DNA of 64,000 bases, taken from assembly GCA_039621445.1 (NCBI GenBank), contig CP154954.1:25370954-25434953 (forward strand). The letters are read 5' to 3'. Below, piece after piece: positions 22,080 to 33,554 of this stretch; the stretch's first letter is position 1; each line of letters opens with the position of its first letter. The notes beneath the pieces were generated by a model that saw only the letters and a program-made list of their open reading frames with translations, was not told the DNA's origin and did not search any database. The translations under genes were made by a program, and so were the position numbers. Source of the stretch: Euglena gracilis. Taxonomy: Eukaryota > Euglenida > Euglenophyceae > Euglenales.

Positions 22080-22245
22080 GATGTTCACTTGGTGTGTATC
22101 ACCAAAAAAAATTGTATCACGTGTACAATCAAAAAAAATTGTGACCTTACTTGTGTATCACCTCTGTATTACCAAAAAATGTTTTGTGCATCACACGTGC
22201 ATAACCATTTTTTTGTGAATAATCTGTGTATCCCCAAAAATGACC
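22080..22245. repeat. Degenerate GTGTATCACCAAAAA tandem repeat
   Basis: At least five imperfect units alternating GTGTATCAC-like and CAAAAAAAATTGT-like blocks. They parallel the TGGTTCACNTGTGNACACCAAAAA units at 42105-42230, but with different core words. Confidence 0.55.
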
Positions 22246-23030
22246 AAAAATCCATTTTTGTTCATAGAGAATTTTTTATCTTTTGTGACGCTCACAATCA
22301 GGGGTTTATTGAAACGGAGGGGACCCTGCCCCCAGGGGGGGACCAGCCAGTAGCACCTGTTTTCCACCTTTTTTTGGGAGGGCACTATTTTTTCTTTTGT
22401 GCTATGAAACAAATTTGACTCAAATTTTTCATTTTTTGGCAGTTTGTATTTGTATGATTTATCAAGAATCTTCGTCATTTTACCACCAATTATTTGCCCT
22501 TCAGAAATTTTTGGATGAGCAAACTGTCCAAACAGCAAACAGGGTGACGAAAAGATTTAACTAACAGTTTAAGGACCATTTACTGTGATTTTTTTTTTTT
22601 TGCATTGGAGCAAATGTGTCTGGGACCAAAGCTGAATTTAATGGCGTGGCCGACCTCTCCCCCCGCCCGAGAGGCATTCCAAGATCCATCAGGGTGGCCA
22701 AATTCAGCCTGCCGAGACCAGGTTTGATGAGAAGAGATCGACCGGCCCACACAAAAGGCAATTTTTTCTTTCGGCACTTTGCCCCAGAATTTTGTTACAA
22801 GAATGTACAAAGGAAGAATATAGAATGGACCAAGTTGTCCAAATAGGAATCAATTTTCTCAGGTTTTCTCCTGCTTTAAGAATGTATTCTTATTTTTTTT
22901 CTTTCTTTATTTCTTCATTCATTCATGTATTCATTTGTTTGTTTGTTTTTTCTGTATGTTTATTACTGTGAAGGATTATGGAGCAGTTTGATTTTTTGTT
23001 GGATCTAGCTACAATAACAATAATTTATGG
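22246..23030. other. Unassigned
   Basis: Contains AT-rich simple sequence near 22880-22960. No gene recognised. Confidence 0.4.
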
Positions 23031-23039
23031 GGGCACGGT

Positions 23040-23250
23040 GGGTGGGTCCACTAGCCAGTCTGCAGAAAGCATAACGTTCAAGGAATTTTTAGGGGTAGGG
23101 TGGGTGGGTCTGCCGGACCCTCTCCCCGGAGGTTACCCCTAAGCCGCTAAAGCCGCCATCTTTGTTGTTGTTTTTTTGGCACAAAGCGCCAAAAAAATTT
23201 GACCCCAAAGTTGACCCCAAAAAGTGGGTACCCCGGACCATAGATTCAAA
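23040..23250. repeat. GGGTGGGTC repeat with GGC-CAAAG-GCC hairpin
   Basis: Two GGGTGGGTCYRC blocks, a CCGGACC block and the hairpin word GGCACAAAGCGCC near 23179, followed by AAAAAAATTTGACCCC. This is the same order of parts (C/G-run words, then a hairpin next to A/T runs) as in other repeats here. Confidence 0.45.
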
Positions 23251-23262
23251 TCAATAAATCAA

Positions 23263-23364
23263 TGGTGGTGGTAGTTATGGTGGTGGTGGTGGTGGTGGTG
23301 GTGGTGGTGGTGGTGGTGGTGGTGGTGGTGGTGGTGGTGGTGGTGGTGGTGGTGGTGGTGGTGG

Positions 23365-23395
<31 letters not shown>

Positions 23396-23417
23396 TCTGG
23401 TGTTGGTGGTGGTGGCG
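23263..23417. repeat. TGG microsatellite
   Basis: Nearly pure (TGG)n of about 140 bases; its polyhistidine frame on the opposite strand is an artefact. Confidence 0.97.
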
Positions 23418-23655
23418 TTTTGTTACTGTTATTGACGTCGTCGTGTCGTTGCTCTTGTTATGCCATGAATGCATATATTGTCAGGTTTTTTTTAAAGAAC
23501 AGGGTCCCCCCACCCCCAGGGGGGTTCCTGGGACCCTGACCGCCCAATCTTGAAAACCAACCAACCCCCCTGGGGGGAGAAGGGTCACATACACAGGTTT
23601 GATCAACCTTGTTATCTTTTCCTTCTTTTCTATGCAGGATTTTTTTGATTATTGG

Positions 23656-23735
23656 TACCCCCTGCGCCCCCCCCCCCCCAGGTGCTTGGCCCCCTTCCTC
23701 CTTACATGCAAACTTGGCCCCCCTAAAGTTGGTAA
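23656..23735. repeat. ATGCAAACTTGGCCCC repeat, copy 1 (truncated)
   Basis: Carries GTGCTTGGCCCCCTTCCTCC and TTACATGCAAACTTGGCCCC. The family is most complete at 38530-38705 and 56455-56620. Confidence 0.6.
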
Positions 23736-23739
23736 GTAG

Positions 23740-24660
23740 ATGGTCGAAGTCACCATCTCAATGGAATTGAAGTTGAAAATTGTTGCACGGAGGGAACTCT
23801 CCCAAAGCTCTACTCCTTCTTTTGCTCAGTGCAGGAACGGCATGCAATGCTCATTTGTTTTTATATCAGTTGCAGGAAAACCAAAAAAAAAGGAAAATAT
23901 GAGGGAAAAGAGAAAATTTGAATGTGGAGATATCAAAACGCTGTTAGGTTTGGAAAAGGGGGGGCATCTCCTCCCTTCGCAGGCAAGGGCAAGCCGTCAC
24001 GTTTGTGGCAAAAGAACTTGTTGCAAATATTTTGTTGCACGGGCAGCTCCACGTTCTGTCTTTATCTGCCGCTCCTCTGCATTTCTCTGCTGTCAAATAT
24101 TTTCTCAATGACAGTTATTTGAATTAACAGGTGGAAGTTTCACCAAGTCCACCATCTGCAAAGTGGAGGTATGCTGGTTTTTTTTTGCATTTGGCAGTGT
24201 GCTGGCAACAGCTGCAGCGCTGTTATGGAGGGCCTTGGACACCATGTGATTGCCCAGGATCCACAGCCCAAAATCAAAAATTTTCTGGACATTTTTGTTT
24301 TTACCTGTGCATTTCCCCAAGGCTCTTGTACACAAGCTGGATCAATGGTGATCGGTTTCCACCGAGATCTGAAACCGTTTCTTTTCCCCAACCATCACAC
24401 AGCATCAAAGTGTATTGTTAGGGTTCGCCCGACCTTTGCCAGCACAGGTATTTTTAAACCCTGAAACCAGATTTGCCCCCCTTGCCCCGAGGTAACCCTG
24501 CTTTGTGGCATATCCACCCAGGGCGAGGGCTGGCTGCCTGCCGCTGAGGGGCCATCATCCACCACACTTCCTGCGGCTGCCCGGTGCCCATTGCGCCGGA
24601 CGCTGCCAGCCATCGTGGCTCACACCCATCGGTTCATTTAACACCTGCGTGACCGCCTGC
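23740..24660. other. Unassigned, possible GC-rich exon near 24500
   Basis: No family recognised. 24500-24610 is a GC-rich island open on both strands. Confidence 0.35.
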
Positions 24661-24664
24661 CTGG

Positions 24665-24870
24665 GGGTTTTTTGAGGGTGGGTGGGTGGGTGGGGCCGCT
24701 GGACCCCCCCCCAGGGAAAAATTTAAAGGGATTTCAGCCGATTTTTGCTGGGTTTTGGACGGGTGGATGGGTGGATGGGTGGTTGACCCCCCCGGGGGGG
24801 ATCGTGGGTGGGTGGGTTTTCAAAGAAATATGGATGGGTGGGGTTGGGCCCAAAGAAAAGTGCCCACCGG
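24665..24870. repeat. GGTGGGTGGGT low-complexity tract
   Basis: GGTGGGTGGGTGGGTGG and GGATGGGTGGATGGGTGG with C/G runs. G-quadruplex-forming potential is evident, but no gene is. Confidence 0.6.
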
Positions 24871-24878
24871 GGTAACTA

Positions 24879-25286
24879 CCCGCCCCCCTAGTCGTACGAC
24901 CACCCCTCATTTATGACCACCCCCCGGTCACAGGTTGCAGGTCATGGGGGTGTTATGACCACCCCCCCCGGTCACAGGTTGCAGGTTGCGAAAAATTTAA
25001 CCCCCCAAAATAAGTCCCCCCCCCGGCCGGTCCGAGCAAAAATCCATGAAATGGACCCCCCCCCCAAAATAAGGTCCCCCCTGCCGGCGCGAAGCGCCGG
25101 ATTTTTGAAAAATGGGACATTTTGGGGGGGGTAAATCTGCCATTTTGGGACAGTTTTCACACACTTCTACGACCGCCCCCTCATCTATGACCACCCCCCG
25201 GTCACAGGTTGCAGGTTATGGGGGTGTTATGACCACCCCCCCCCGGTCACAGGTTGCAGGAACCCGGTCATATGACAAGGGGGGGG
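24879..25286. mobile_element. TA-flanked MITE, GTCGTACGAC family, copy 2 (408 bp)
   Basis: The left end CCCGCCCCCCTAGTCGTACGAC and the right end GTCATATGAC plus a G run are flanked by TA at 24877-24878 and 25287-25288. Compared with the copy at 60611, it has an extra block of about 170 bases starting CCCCCCAAAATAAG near 25000, which contains the hairpin GGCGCGAAGCGCC (25086-25098). This looks like a secondary insertion. Confidence 0.72.
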
Positions 25287-25306
25287 TAAGTGAATCTGTG
25301 CTCAGA

Positions 25307-25418
25307 CCTCTGCGATGGCGACGTGCCGGTGTGGACAGCGAGCTGCTGCCAGAAGTATTCAGTTTGATTCCCCAATTTCTCCCAGAAGCAGCATCTCGGC
25401 GCCTTAGAAAACTGCGAG
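25307..25418 (+). CDS. Possible exon with F-box-like helix pair
   Basis: After a CTCAG acceptor the frame reads PLRWRRAGVDSELLPEVFSL then IPQFLPEAASRRLRKLR and ends at a GAG/GTGGGA donor. The LP-x-x-x-x-x-I-x-x-FLP spacing recalls the start of an F-box, which recruits substrates to SCF ubiquitin ligases. About 37 residues are too few to be sure. The neighbouring exons were not found. Confidence 0.3.
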
Positions 25419-26890
25419 GTGGGATTTCCTTATTTCTCACGTTAGGAAGAGAGGTCGGCTTCGTACACCCAGCCAGGGTGTATGAAGGTGAGCCCCCCCT
25501 CCCCCCCGGAAAGTTGTCTTCTGAATAATGCAACCTGAAAGCAAAGAGTGGAGTGGAACCCACTTGGACTCCCCTCCCGATCTTCATATCTTCCTGCGGG
25601 AATTTGACTTTTTTGGTGTTTTTATCTTTTGGTTGGCAGGGTCCGGAGATGTACATCCTTGCAGTTATCTTCTCAATTTGGTTCGTTTGAGGTACCAAGC
25701 CCCAATCGCAGATGCACTCATTTTGAAGGTCTTAATCTGGACTGCATGTGTTTTTCATAATTTCCCAATGGAAAAAGTTGGTCTCGGAAGCTGGTCATGT
25801 ACGGGGCTTGACGCCACCGACGCTTTCACTTGAACGAGTCGCAAGGTGCGCAGGTTCGCTGGGCTGGTTTCTCTCTCTATATGCCCGATCTACCCCATCT
25901 GACACGCGTTATGAATGGCCGCTGTTGATGAACGGGGGTTGGTGTGCTCTTTAAAGGGCCTCTGGGAATACGGGGGGTGGGGGCAGGCAATGGACTGACT
26001 GGAAACAGAGGTTGGCTACTTCTCCGTGTTGCCCAGCTCAGCCTTCTTTTGAGAGATTCAATATTCTGTTGCTTTCCAATGAACACTTCATTCCCGAAGT
26101 TTTGACCCATGCAGGTTCGAGAAGTCTTCACCCCGCGCTTTATTGAACACATCAGTCGAATCATCCCCATGTGTTGACCCCACCTCCCAGCAAGAGCATA
26201 TGAGCAATGGCAGCGGTCCCAAGAAGGTTACACCCAAATGCCTGCGGGCCCACCGGTTCGGGGGTGGCTGTTCAAGTAATGAATAAAAATGTGAAATCAC
26301 GATCTTTTTGAGATGCCGCAGTGTGTCGTCGTGCTCCAGGCACAGAGTTGCCACCCTGCACGAAACACCATCACCAGGTCACAGTTGAGAATGGGAGAAG
26401 TAAGATGCAAATTTAATCTTTACAGAACCGACACTGCAAAATTTTTTAAGAGAATAGTCCTGCAGCGATGGAGAAAGCAGACATGGAAAGAAGATGACAC
26501 AAAAAATTAAGGATGTGCAGAATTTTCAATTGAAAAGCAAACAAAAAGAAAAAACATTACTTGTTATTTGGTAAGAAATGGAAGCACCGTATTCAACCGA
26601 ATTTGCTCATTGATCTAATTGGCTTATTTTTGCTTTCCTGGGGGGAAGAGCACCACTCTGGCAGGCAAGAGAAAGGGAAAGCAAAAACCAAAAAGACCAG
26701 CAAAAGAAACATGCGAAGGGCCAACAGCCATGTTTCTGTAAGTTGCCAGGGCCTCAGACATCGTGTCTCACCTTCTTGGGTGTGGGCCATCGCTCATCCG
26801 CATGCGGCGTTGGTGTGCCATTAAAACGTGGGGTGATGATTTTCCGAACCTGAATGGTGAAAATTTTTAGAGTGCACATTTAATCATGCT
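25419..26890. other. Unassigned
   Basis: Frames are open in places (25540-25830; the minus strand 26090-26350) but nothing is recognised, and no repeat shared with the rest of the window was noticed. Confidence 0.35.
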
Positions 26891-26892
26891 TA

Positions 26893-27134
26893 CCCGCCCG
26901 CCCCCCCCCTGTCGTACGACCCCCCCTATTTACGACCCCCCCGGTCGCAGGTTGCAGGTCATGAAGGTGTTATGACCCCCCCGGTCGCAGGTTGCGAAAA
27001 TTTTAACACCACCTTATCTACAACCACCCCCTCATTTACAACCACCCCCGGTCAGGTTGCAGGTTATGGGGGTGTTGTAACCACCCCCGGTCACAGGTTT
27101 CAGGAACCCAGTCGTACGACAAGGGGAGGATAGG
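26893..27134. mobile_element. TA-flanked MITE, GTCGTACGAC family, copy 3 (242 bp)
   Basis: Starts CCCGCCCGCCCCCCCCCTGT with GTCGTACGAC just inside, ends GTCGTACGACAAGGGGAGG..TAGG, and is flanked by TA at 26891-26892 and 27135-27136. The internal GGTCGCAGGTTGCAGGT blocks repeat three to four times. Confidence 0.72.
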
Positions 27135-27136
27135 TA

Positions 27137-27359
27137 ACATTCCAATGGAAAGTTGGCTTTATCGAAACAACCCCCCTCTATTTATACACCAAGCGTTGGG
27201 TGGGTAGCAGTATACCCGGCTGAAGGTGCCAAGCCCGAACAAGACAATTTTGAAGGGTATGAGCAGAAAGCTCCCCCGAGTTAGTCAAGAGGAAGCCTGT
27301 TTAGTTTTTTCCTTGTTTTTTTATGCAAGAACAGGGTCAGGGTTCTTTTTAATGAGGCC
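27137..27359. other. Unassigned
   Basis: No gene or shared repeat recognised. Confidence 0.4.
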
Positions 27360-27680
27360 GTATGGGTTTAGGTGGGGAGGCACCTCGCCCTCGTAAACCG
27401 GAGGGTCCGGACCACCCCCCACCTGCCAGGGGGGGTCTGGACCCGTGGGGTACCAGGGACCCCCCCCGCCAAAGGTCAGATTTTTCCTTCCGCCGCTTCA
27501 CGCCGAAAATTTATTGACAAAATTTTGCCCAAAAAGTGCCAAAATGGCATTTTTCGCCGTTTTGGGGGGGGTCAAAAATTTTCGGCCCGGCGCGCCACTG
27601 TTTAGGTGGGGGTGTCCCCCCACCTCCCCCCCCCCCCCTAGACTGGAGGGTCCGACCCCCACCCGCCTGCTTTTATATCG
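27360..27680. repeat. GTTTAGGTGGGG repeat pair
   Basis: GTTTAGGTGGGGAGGCACC at 27365 and GTTTAGGTGGGGGTGTCCCC at 27598 are direct repeats, each followed by a GGAGGGTCCG(GA)CC block. The second matches 11540-11600. The unit between them contains A/T runs and GGCGCGCC. Confidence 0.5.
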
Positions 27681-27989
27681 AAGCCTGAAGCAGCCATTAT
27701 TAATGTTTGGTACGTACACGAGGGTTAGTAGATTTCGTCGCTCGCCGTTTTTTGAATGCCCAGTTCTTCATGTGTCACAATGGGTGCCCAATTCTTCTTG
27801 TGTCACAATGAGATCTGCGTGAGATATGCCGCCCTCAAATAAATACGCCATCAGAAAGTAATATTCTTTAAGATGGGCGGGTAACAGGCTCTGTCTGGGA
27901 TGGGGGGGATATAGTTTCTGCTTTTCGGGAAAAGTCTGCCCAAAGTTGAAATGGCCGGGGCTGCAAACTACCTCTCTTCCCACTGTCAC

Positions 27990-28120
27990 GACACACCGTG
28001 CCGTTGACCCCCCCCCCCGTGTCAACGGCACTTTTCCAGAACACCACCTCAGGCTTTTCATTGAACTACAGTGGCGTTGAATGCTGTGTCGTTGGCAAAC
28101 ACACCGTGCCAACAGCACAT
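27990..28120. repeat. GTGTCGTTGGC foldback remnant
   Basis: GACACACCGTGCCGTTGACC, CCGTGTCAACGGCAC and ACACACCGTGCCAACAGCAC alternate in inverted order. The blocks are shared with 14803-14979. Confidence 0.5.
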
Positions 28121-28129
28121 TCCCTGAAA

Positions 28130-29340
28130 AGACGAGTTGAGGTATTTGAATTGCCTTTCTGGGCTATTTTGATATTTTGATTGTCTGACGGCAAACGAAT
28201 TCGTTTTTTTTTTGTTGTTTCTGACCCAGAGATGGGCATGCCCCAGCCCAACCTCCCAAGGGTTGCGGGGGGGGGGGGTCAGGCCAAGTGGAAACCCCCT
28301 GGAAGGGATGGTTTGCTCTATTTTTGCCGTGAAGCGGCGGAAGTTTTAGCCCTCAAATCACCCCCAACATGTGGTTCCCCTGAACCTCCCCTCCGTTAAC
28401 CTTGCAAAACAGGGGACCCGTCTGCCTTTTTGGGCCGTTGCTGAAAAACCCCAAGGGGGGGGTCTAGTTTGAACGGTGCATTATATTTTTTTCGATTTTT
28501 GCTAAAATTTTTCAGTCAAAAAAAAACTCTTTACGGGATGTGTGTCCAAAATAAAGTCAAAATATAATTTTTTTTAAAGCATGAACGTCTTAAAAATGCC
28601 ATTACCAATCCCAAAAAAGGGCAACAATTCAAAATCCGCGAAAAACACCTATTTTGGGGTATTTTCAGAGTACAGGAGTTGTCTGATGAAATTCAGGGGA
28701 GTTTGAGTGATTCCAATTTTCGGATTTTTGCTGACAATTAGTCGTTATTAGAGAGGGGAGGCTTATTTCGAGACCAGAGGCCAGGGGATGGCCGGGTGGG
28801 TGCTGAACTCTACACCGACTTTTTTTTCTTTAACTTGGCCCTACATGTGGATCAAATAATACCAAAATCGCAAAAGAGAGGGGAGTCCAACAACGATCAT
28901 TTTTTGTTGTCTGTTCCGTTGACGCCATGTTTTTTTTGCCACATGGACGCGGGAGAAAAGTTTTCTTCAAGAGTTTCTGTGCTTGAACATAATGGTGCAT
29001 GTCACGTGTGGGAAGTTGCCGTCCACACGTTACTAGCTGGCGTCATTTTGGGACGGTGTGCCATGAGAAGTGTCCAGGCGCAGGGTGAAAATGTGCAGCA
29101 AAATGTTCCGTTTTTTTCTCTGCAGATATTTTTGGTTTTCGCATTTTGTAGGTTTTTTTTTTTTGAAACTGACTTTCCGCATATTTGTATCTGATATCTT
29201 TAATTTTGTTGTCATTTTCGCAAGTTTTTTTGGGGGATTTTTATTTGTGTTTCCAAACTTTGTGCCTTTTCTCTCTGATTTTGCGCCCGAAAATGTGCAT
29301 TTTTTTGCATTTTTTTTCTAAAATGCTCGTTTCTTTACGA
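28130..29340. other. Unassigned, includes a GCCGTGAAGCGGC hairpin
   Basis: A hairpin word GCCGTGAAGCGGC is near 28326 beside C/G runs. A plus-strand frame at 28796-29194 is open but not recognised. The rest is T-rich. Confidence 0.35.
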
Positions 29341-29504
29341 CTCTTTTCCGCGCCCCCCCTGCTGTGTGGCAATTTCAGCTGTGTCTCACCCCCATCAGAA
29401 CCCTCCACTCCTCCTCAAACTCTGCACCACCATGCGGTGGGGAACGCTACACCGTCTGGTCTCCTCCTCCTCTCCACGTGCCGGGTGCTGTGAGTGTGTA
29501 GGGT

Positions 29505-29744
29505 GTGGCCCGCCCCTCCGCGGCTTTCGACCAGGAGGTCCTCCTCGCCGCAGTCATTGCTGCGGAGGGGCCGCCACGCTCCCTCTGCCATTCCTCTGCC
29601 CTGGCCGACTCTGCCCTGGCCCCGAGGGAGTCTGAAAGGTCAGTGACAGTTGCCAGCCAATCTGGGCCCCAATTCTCTTCTGGGGGGGGGGATGTTGTGG
29701 GACCAATCCTCACCCACCCCGACGCCCCGTCCCAAGTTAGCTAA
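29505..29744 (+). CDS. Exon with PSAAFD-EVLLAAVIAAEG motif
   Basis: The plus frame reads RPSAAFDQEVLLAAVIAAEG then PPRSLCHSSALADSALAPRE and SERSVTVASQSGPQFSS. A second locus at 63440-63530 repeats PSAAFD and the downstream AAV-AAEG words with synonymous and frameshifting differences, which argues that this was coding sequence. The family is unknown to me. A GT after GPQFSS could be the exon end; the frame stops at 29744. Confidence 0.4.
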   Translation: MARPSAAFDQEVLLAAVIAAEGPPRSLCHSSALADSALAPRESERSVTVASQSGPQFSSGGGDVVGPILTHPDAPSQVS

Positions 29745-30029
29745 ACCGCCCAATCTCCACCTGCTTCAACTGCTGCCCAGTCACTCAAAAGTCTGGATCA
29801 CTCACTCAAACTTCAGGCTTCCAGCCACCGTTTTTTTTCCCGTTGGGGCTCCAGTCCCCTTCCCATTTTTTTTGAGGGCTGTACAAAGCGTCACGGTTTT
29901 CGTTGCTATGTATGTATTTTTGTGTTTATTTTTGATTAGGCCAGTTTTTACGAATACTGAGGGGATGTTGGGGGCCGCGCCACGTGTCGGTTGATAAACT
30001 GTGACTGAAAAACGTCCTGGCTTGGAGAG
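29745..30029. other. Unassigned
   Basis: No gene recognised; intron-like. Confidence 0.35.
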
Positions 30030-30300
30030 TTATTCTGGAGAGAATGGTTGGATGAAACGGCCCACACCCAGGGTGTACGGTCCGATGGGGTGCAGGCGCG
30101 GGCTGCCGCGACCCGGGTGTTGGACCCACGTGACCCCTGTGGTCAGCAGCGGGCCAACCCAGTGTCAGCGGACTGCCTGCTGGGCGTGCAGGGACGCCGC
30201 GGGCGCAGCCTGCGGATCCCGGCGCTGGTGGTGCGGTGGCTTTGGGAAACAGCCAAACTCTCTCCCATCTCCTTCGACGTTTATCGCGCATCGTTCTCGT
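30030..30300 (+). CDS. Possible exon, unknown protein
   Basis: The plus frame reads VRSDGVQARAAATRVLDPRD then PCGQQRANPVSADCLLGVQG and RRGRSLRIPALVVRWLWETA, GC-rich and of mixed charge. The minus strand is also open. No family recognised. Confidence 0.25.
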
Positions 30301-30369
30301 TGGGCTTTCTTGCACAGCATTCGATGATGGCGGGTGGATCCGCAAATGCTACATCCCAATGCAGATGAA

Positions 30370-31080
30370 AACCTGTTCAGCTGCGTTGTTTTTTCGGTGT
30401 TTCTCTCCCGCCAGAGGTCGCCTAATCTTTCTGAAGCAGCAAGTTGTTTGGCCTTTGAATGAACAATAGCAACGAAGCAAATGATATTGTTATTGATTTT
30501 CACCAGCCAGCTTATTGTTTTTGTTTGCAAAAGAAATGGTTTTATCGTTCTGCCTTTACAAGGCTGGCCACCCTTGAAGAAGCACGTCAGGATGCTGTGC
30601 AATTGCACAGCAACGGTCTCAAAATTAATTTTGTTTTTTTAAGTTTTAACAGTGAGGATTACTGAGACAGGAGAGATTATTGAGAGTGGAAACACAAGAA
30701 CGGGCAGTTCCCACATTTGCGCAAGGGTATCCTGTGTGCATTTGCACAAAAGAACCACTTGTGTGTGCAATTGTAAAAATTGGTTCATTCAGATGCCGAT
30801 GTCAAATTTCGGGGGTCATTTTGTCGAAAAATGAGGTACAATACATTGCTTGCCTTGCTTGGAGTGTTTACTCGTTCAGGAGGGGCGTACGGTGCAATAC
30901 CGTTCTGCCCATCGAGCAAATGGACACCTCCCACTAATGTGTATGTGGTCCCTGTGTGAAATTGCGCAAACGGACTGCCATTTTTTTTTTAAATGTCAAA
31001 GCCTATGATATCGTGAGGATTTGGTCTCACCTGGCCCAAATCATTCCCCCCAGCATCCCATGTTTGAGGCAGTTTGCCGT
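30370..31080. other. Unassigned
   Basis: No gene or shared repeat recognised. Confidence 0.4.
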
Positions 31081-31086
31081 GTGCTG

Positions 31087-31990
31087 TGGAGCACCTTCTG
31101 CCATCCAAGCACCTCTGATGATGCTGAGCATCGCTGGATGATGCTGAGCGATGCTGGGCGATGCTGGCTTGGAGACCAGAAGTGGTGTTCCGATGCCGGG
31201 GCGATGCTGGGCGGGGCCGGCATTGTTTTTGTATATTTTGAAGATTTAAACACATTAAGATAAATTTCCCACAAATCTTACACCCAGCTTGGCCATTTTG
31301 GATTAGTTTTTGCTAATTTGGGGTCTATTTGGACAAAAAATGTGCTGATTTGAGTCAATATGAGCACGTTTATGGCATTTTTGGCCATTTTATGTCATTT
31401 TTTTTATTTTATTTTATTCATTTTATTTTGTAGTCATTGTTGGCATTTTTGGGCTATTTTAGGTTTTTTCAAGCCATTTTAGGTCATTTTTGTTGCTTTT
31501 GGAATACTGGATTAGTGCGGTGGATGCAGATACTGGATTGGCCAAAATTATACTGGATTGGTATATAATTGGCTTTGGCCGATGGTCTAAAATTAGGTTT
31601 GGCCCACCAAAATGGCTTTAAAGGGGCCAAAAGCAGTCAAAAGTGGCCAGAAAACAATCAGAAGCAATCAAAAGCATCTAGCAGTAGCCGCAGCCAAAAG
31701 CGGCCAGAGGTGGGTGAAATTGGGCAAAGCGGCCAAAAGTGGCCAAGAGTGGCCAAATATTGCACATGTGGGCAAATGACCAAAAGTGGACAAAAGTGGA
31801 TGCAGTGGATGCAGATGCTGTAGTGGATGCTCTGGATGCGGGTATCTGAGTGGATGCGGGTTGTGTTTTTTTTTTTTTTGTGTTTTTATCGTATTTTTTA
31901 TTGTTTTTTTTGTATTCTTTCTTTTTTTTTTTTTTTCTTTTTTTTTTTTTTTTAAGGGCGATGCAGGGCGATGCTGGGTTGACCGACCTC
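31087..31990. mobile_element. Foldback element FB, copy 1
   Basis: The left side has GATGCTGAGC/GATGCTGGGC units (31120-31165) and T-rich words (TTTTTGGCCATTTT, about 31300-31500). The right side has the complementary A-rich words (AAAAGTGGCCAAAAGTGG, about 31615-31800), then GTGGATGCAG repeats, a T run (31866-31952) and GGGCGATGCAGGGCGATGC (31957-31975). The long degenerate inverted arms suggest a foldback transposon. The same parts occur at 50310-51843. It is non-coding. Confidence 0.6.
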
Positions 31991-31994
31991 TGGG

Positions 31995-32092
31995 GGGTGC
32001 CTTTTGGCTCAACCACAAACATGGTCACCTGGGCTTTTGGTAACCTGGAGCTCTGTGAAGGCTCCGCGGAGGCTGGCTACCAATTCCATTGA
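31995..32092 (+). CDS. Possible 3'-terminal exon
   Basis: The plus frame reads PFGSTTNMVTWAFGNLELCE then GSAEAGYQFH and a TGA at 32090-32092. AATAAA follows at about 32115, at a distance suited to a poly(A) signal. It directly follows the FB element, so its upstream part may have been displaced. The protein is not recognised. Confidence 0.3.
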
Positions 32093-32293
32093 AAATTGAA
32101 AATTTCTTTTAGTCAATAAATGACCCCCAGACTAGCACAAGGCAATCAAGGTGCAGTCTGGCGGCTCAGAACTGCAGGCGGAGTGTAAGTTTGACCTTTG
32201 GGGTACCAGCAAGCAGCTCTGGTCAGCCATGCCCTTGGGCCCCCCACAGGCTGCAGACGTCACGTGCCCTCCACTCCCCCCCCCCAGGCTGAC

Positions 32294-32417
32294 GATGGGC
32301 TACGCTGCCTCGCATGTGACGGCCGCTGCCTGGCCGGGCCCCCTCGCGGCCTTCCCGGCGGCGCACTCGCCAGCGGGCGTGCCGCATTTCACAGATCACT
32401 TTCCTCGTCAACGTTGA
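32294..32417 (+). CDS. MGY-start exon, third MGC-type gene start
   Basis: After a long pyrimidine tract and a CAG acceptor, GCTGACG precedes ATGGGCTACGCTGCC. The frame reads MGYAASHVTAAAWPGPLAAF then PAAHSPAGVPHFTDHFPRQR and stops. The nucleotides around the start closely match those at 11336 and 39084. The replaced Cys-3 would remove the palmitoylation site. Probably an exon or relic of the same family. Confidence 0.35.
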
Positions 32418-32429
32418 ATAGATAATGAC

Positions 32430-32949
32430 CCAAAATAGTATTTAAAGTATTTCCCCCAGGCATGTGCTCTACATTTGCACATGTCTTCTGTTTGCTCAAT
32501 CTTCTTTGGTCTCATCCTCGCTGCTGTAGCAAATTTTCTTTTAGGGTTTGTGTTTTTTTAGAGTAGCACCACCTGATTTCATTTCCAATTTAGTGCCGGG
32601 CGGCGATGAAATAGTATTGGAAAAAAAATTCGCCTTTTCCGTTTTGTTGCTATGTCAGAAATTCAACATTTTCTGTCTAGAGCATTGTGCCTGGCCTGTG
32701 ACTTTGATTTTGAATGTGACACCATTCCAAGACGGTTGGTTGTAATGCCAGGGTTACAAGACGAAAGCCCAAATGCCTGAAGTTTATAACGTTGTCGAGT
32801 AGTTGCCCAGCTGCATTAATACCCTGTATTCCACCAGATGTATCGCTTTCAGATACATCTGTACACCCCCCAGCAGCTACAAAAGCGCATCCCGGCTTTT
32901 ACACACACACCCTGTTTTTTTGGCCAATATGGCCGTTCTGTACACTTTT
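32430..32949. other. Unassigned
   Basis: AT-rich, no gene recognised. Confidence 0.4.
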
Positions 32950-33420
32950 TCCGACTTACCGTTTTGGGCCAAAAAAAAAGTTGAAAAAAAAGTCGAAAAA
33001 GTCGATTTTTTTTTTTGCCCAGAAGCATGTTTTTAGGACTCCCGGACCCCAAAAAGTGTTTCCGAGCCGAAAACGAGCGTTTTTTTTTTTTGACCCCCCA
33101 GCCCCCCGTTTTGGGCCCAAAACCAATGGATTTAGGGTGACTATCGGGTCAGAAAAGTCGAAAAAATCAAAAAAATTGCCCGAAACGATGTTTTTTGGCC
33201 TCCTGGGCCCGGAAAAACTGTTTTTGAGCCGAAAATGAGCGTTTTTCGACCCGCCAGCGCCCCCCCCCCCCCGTTTTGGTCTGCCAACCCATTGACTTTG
33301 GGTCATTTCTGGGTCAAAAAAGTCGAAAAAAATGGAAAAATGCTCCGGAAATTCCAAAAAAAAAAGTGTTATCTGGCAATCTTTCTGGATTTTTTTGAAA
33401 GAATTCTTTTGAGGGTTAGT
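32950..33420. repeat. Repeat T: GAGCCGAAAATGAGCGTTTTT units, copy 1
   Basis: Two to three units of about 160-180 bases, each running GTCGAAAAA, GCCCGAAACGATG, TCCTGGGCCCGGAAAA, GAGCCGAAAATGAGCG, TTTTTCGACCC, C run, GTTTTGGNCCNAAACCNATG, GGGTCANNTCNGGGTCA. The same succession occurs at 47690-47980 and 58970-59410. It is non-coding. Confidence 0.7.
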
Positions 33421-33444
33421 TTCGCGGCCAATTAGGACAGTGTT

Positions 33445-33470
33445 TTTTGCCACTAGTGGCATAAATTTAC
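33445..33470 (+). repeat. Left terminal inverted repeat
   Basis: TTTTGCCACTAGTGGCATAA followed by ATTTAC; internally palindromic (TGCCACTAGTGGCA, 33449-33462). Confidence 0.75.
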
Positions 33471-33554
33471 GCTATGTTGTGCAGGTGTCTTTTTCAGGCA
33501 TTTTAATTTGTAATTGTTAAGTTTTACAGGGAGTTTGCTTTCCTAATGCTCCTG

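Noticed and set aside
31995-32016. Relic of a dinoflagellate spliced leader (TTTTGGCTCAA word; also CATTTTGGCTCA near 47918)
   Set aside because: Only 11-12 bases match from memory, in DNA where TTTTGGC words are very common, and the first match lies within an exon-like frame.
33445-33470. Firm assignment of the 3.9-kb element to the CACTA (EnSpm) superfamily
   Set aside because: The CACTAGTG core is palindromic, no 3-base target duplication is evident, and the protein does not match a Tnp2-type transposase that I can recognise.
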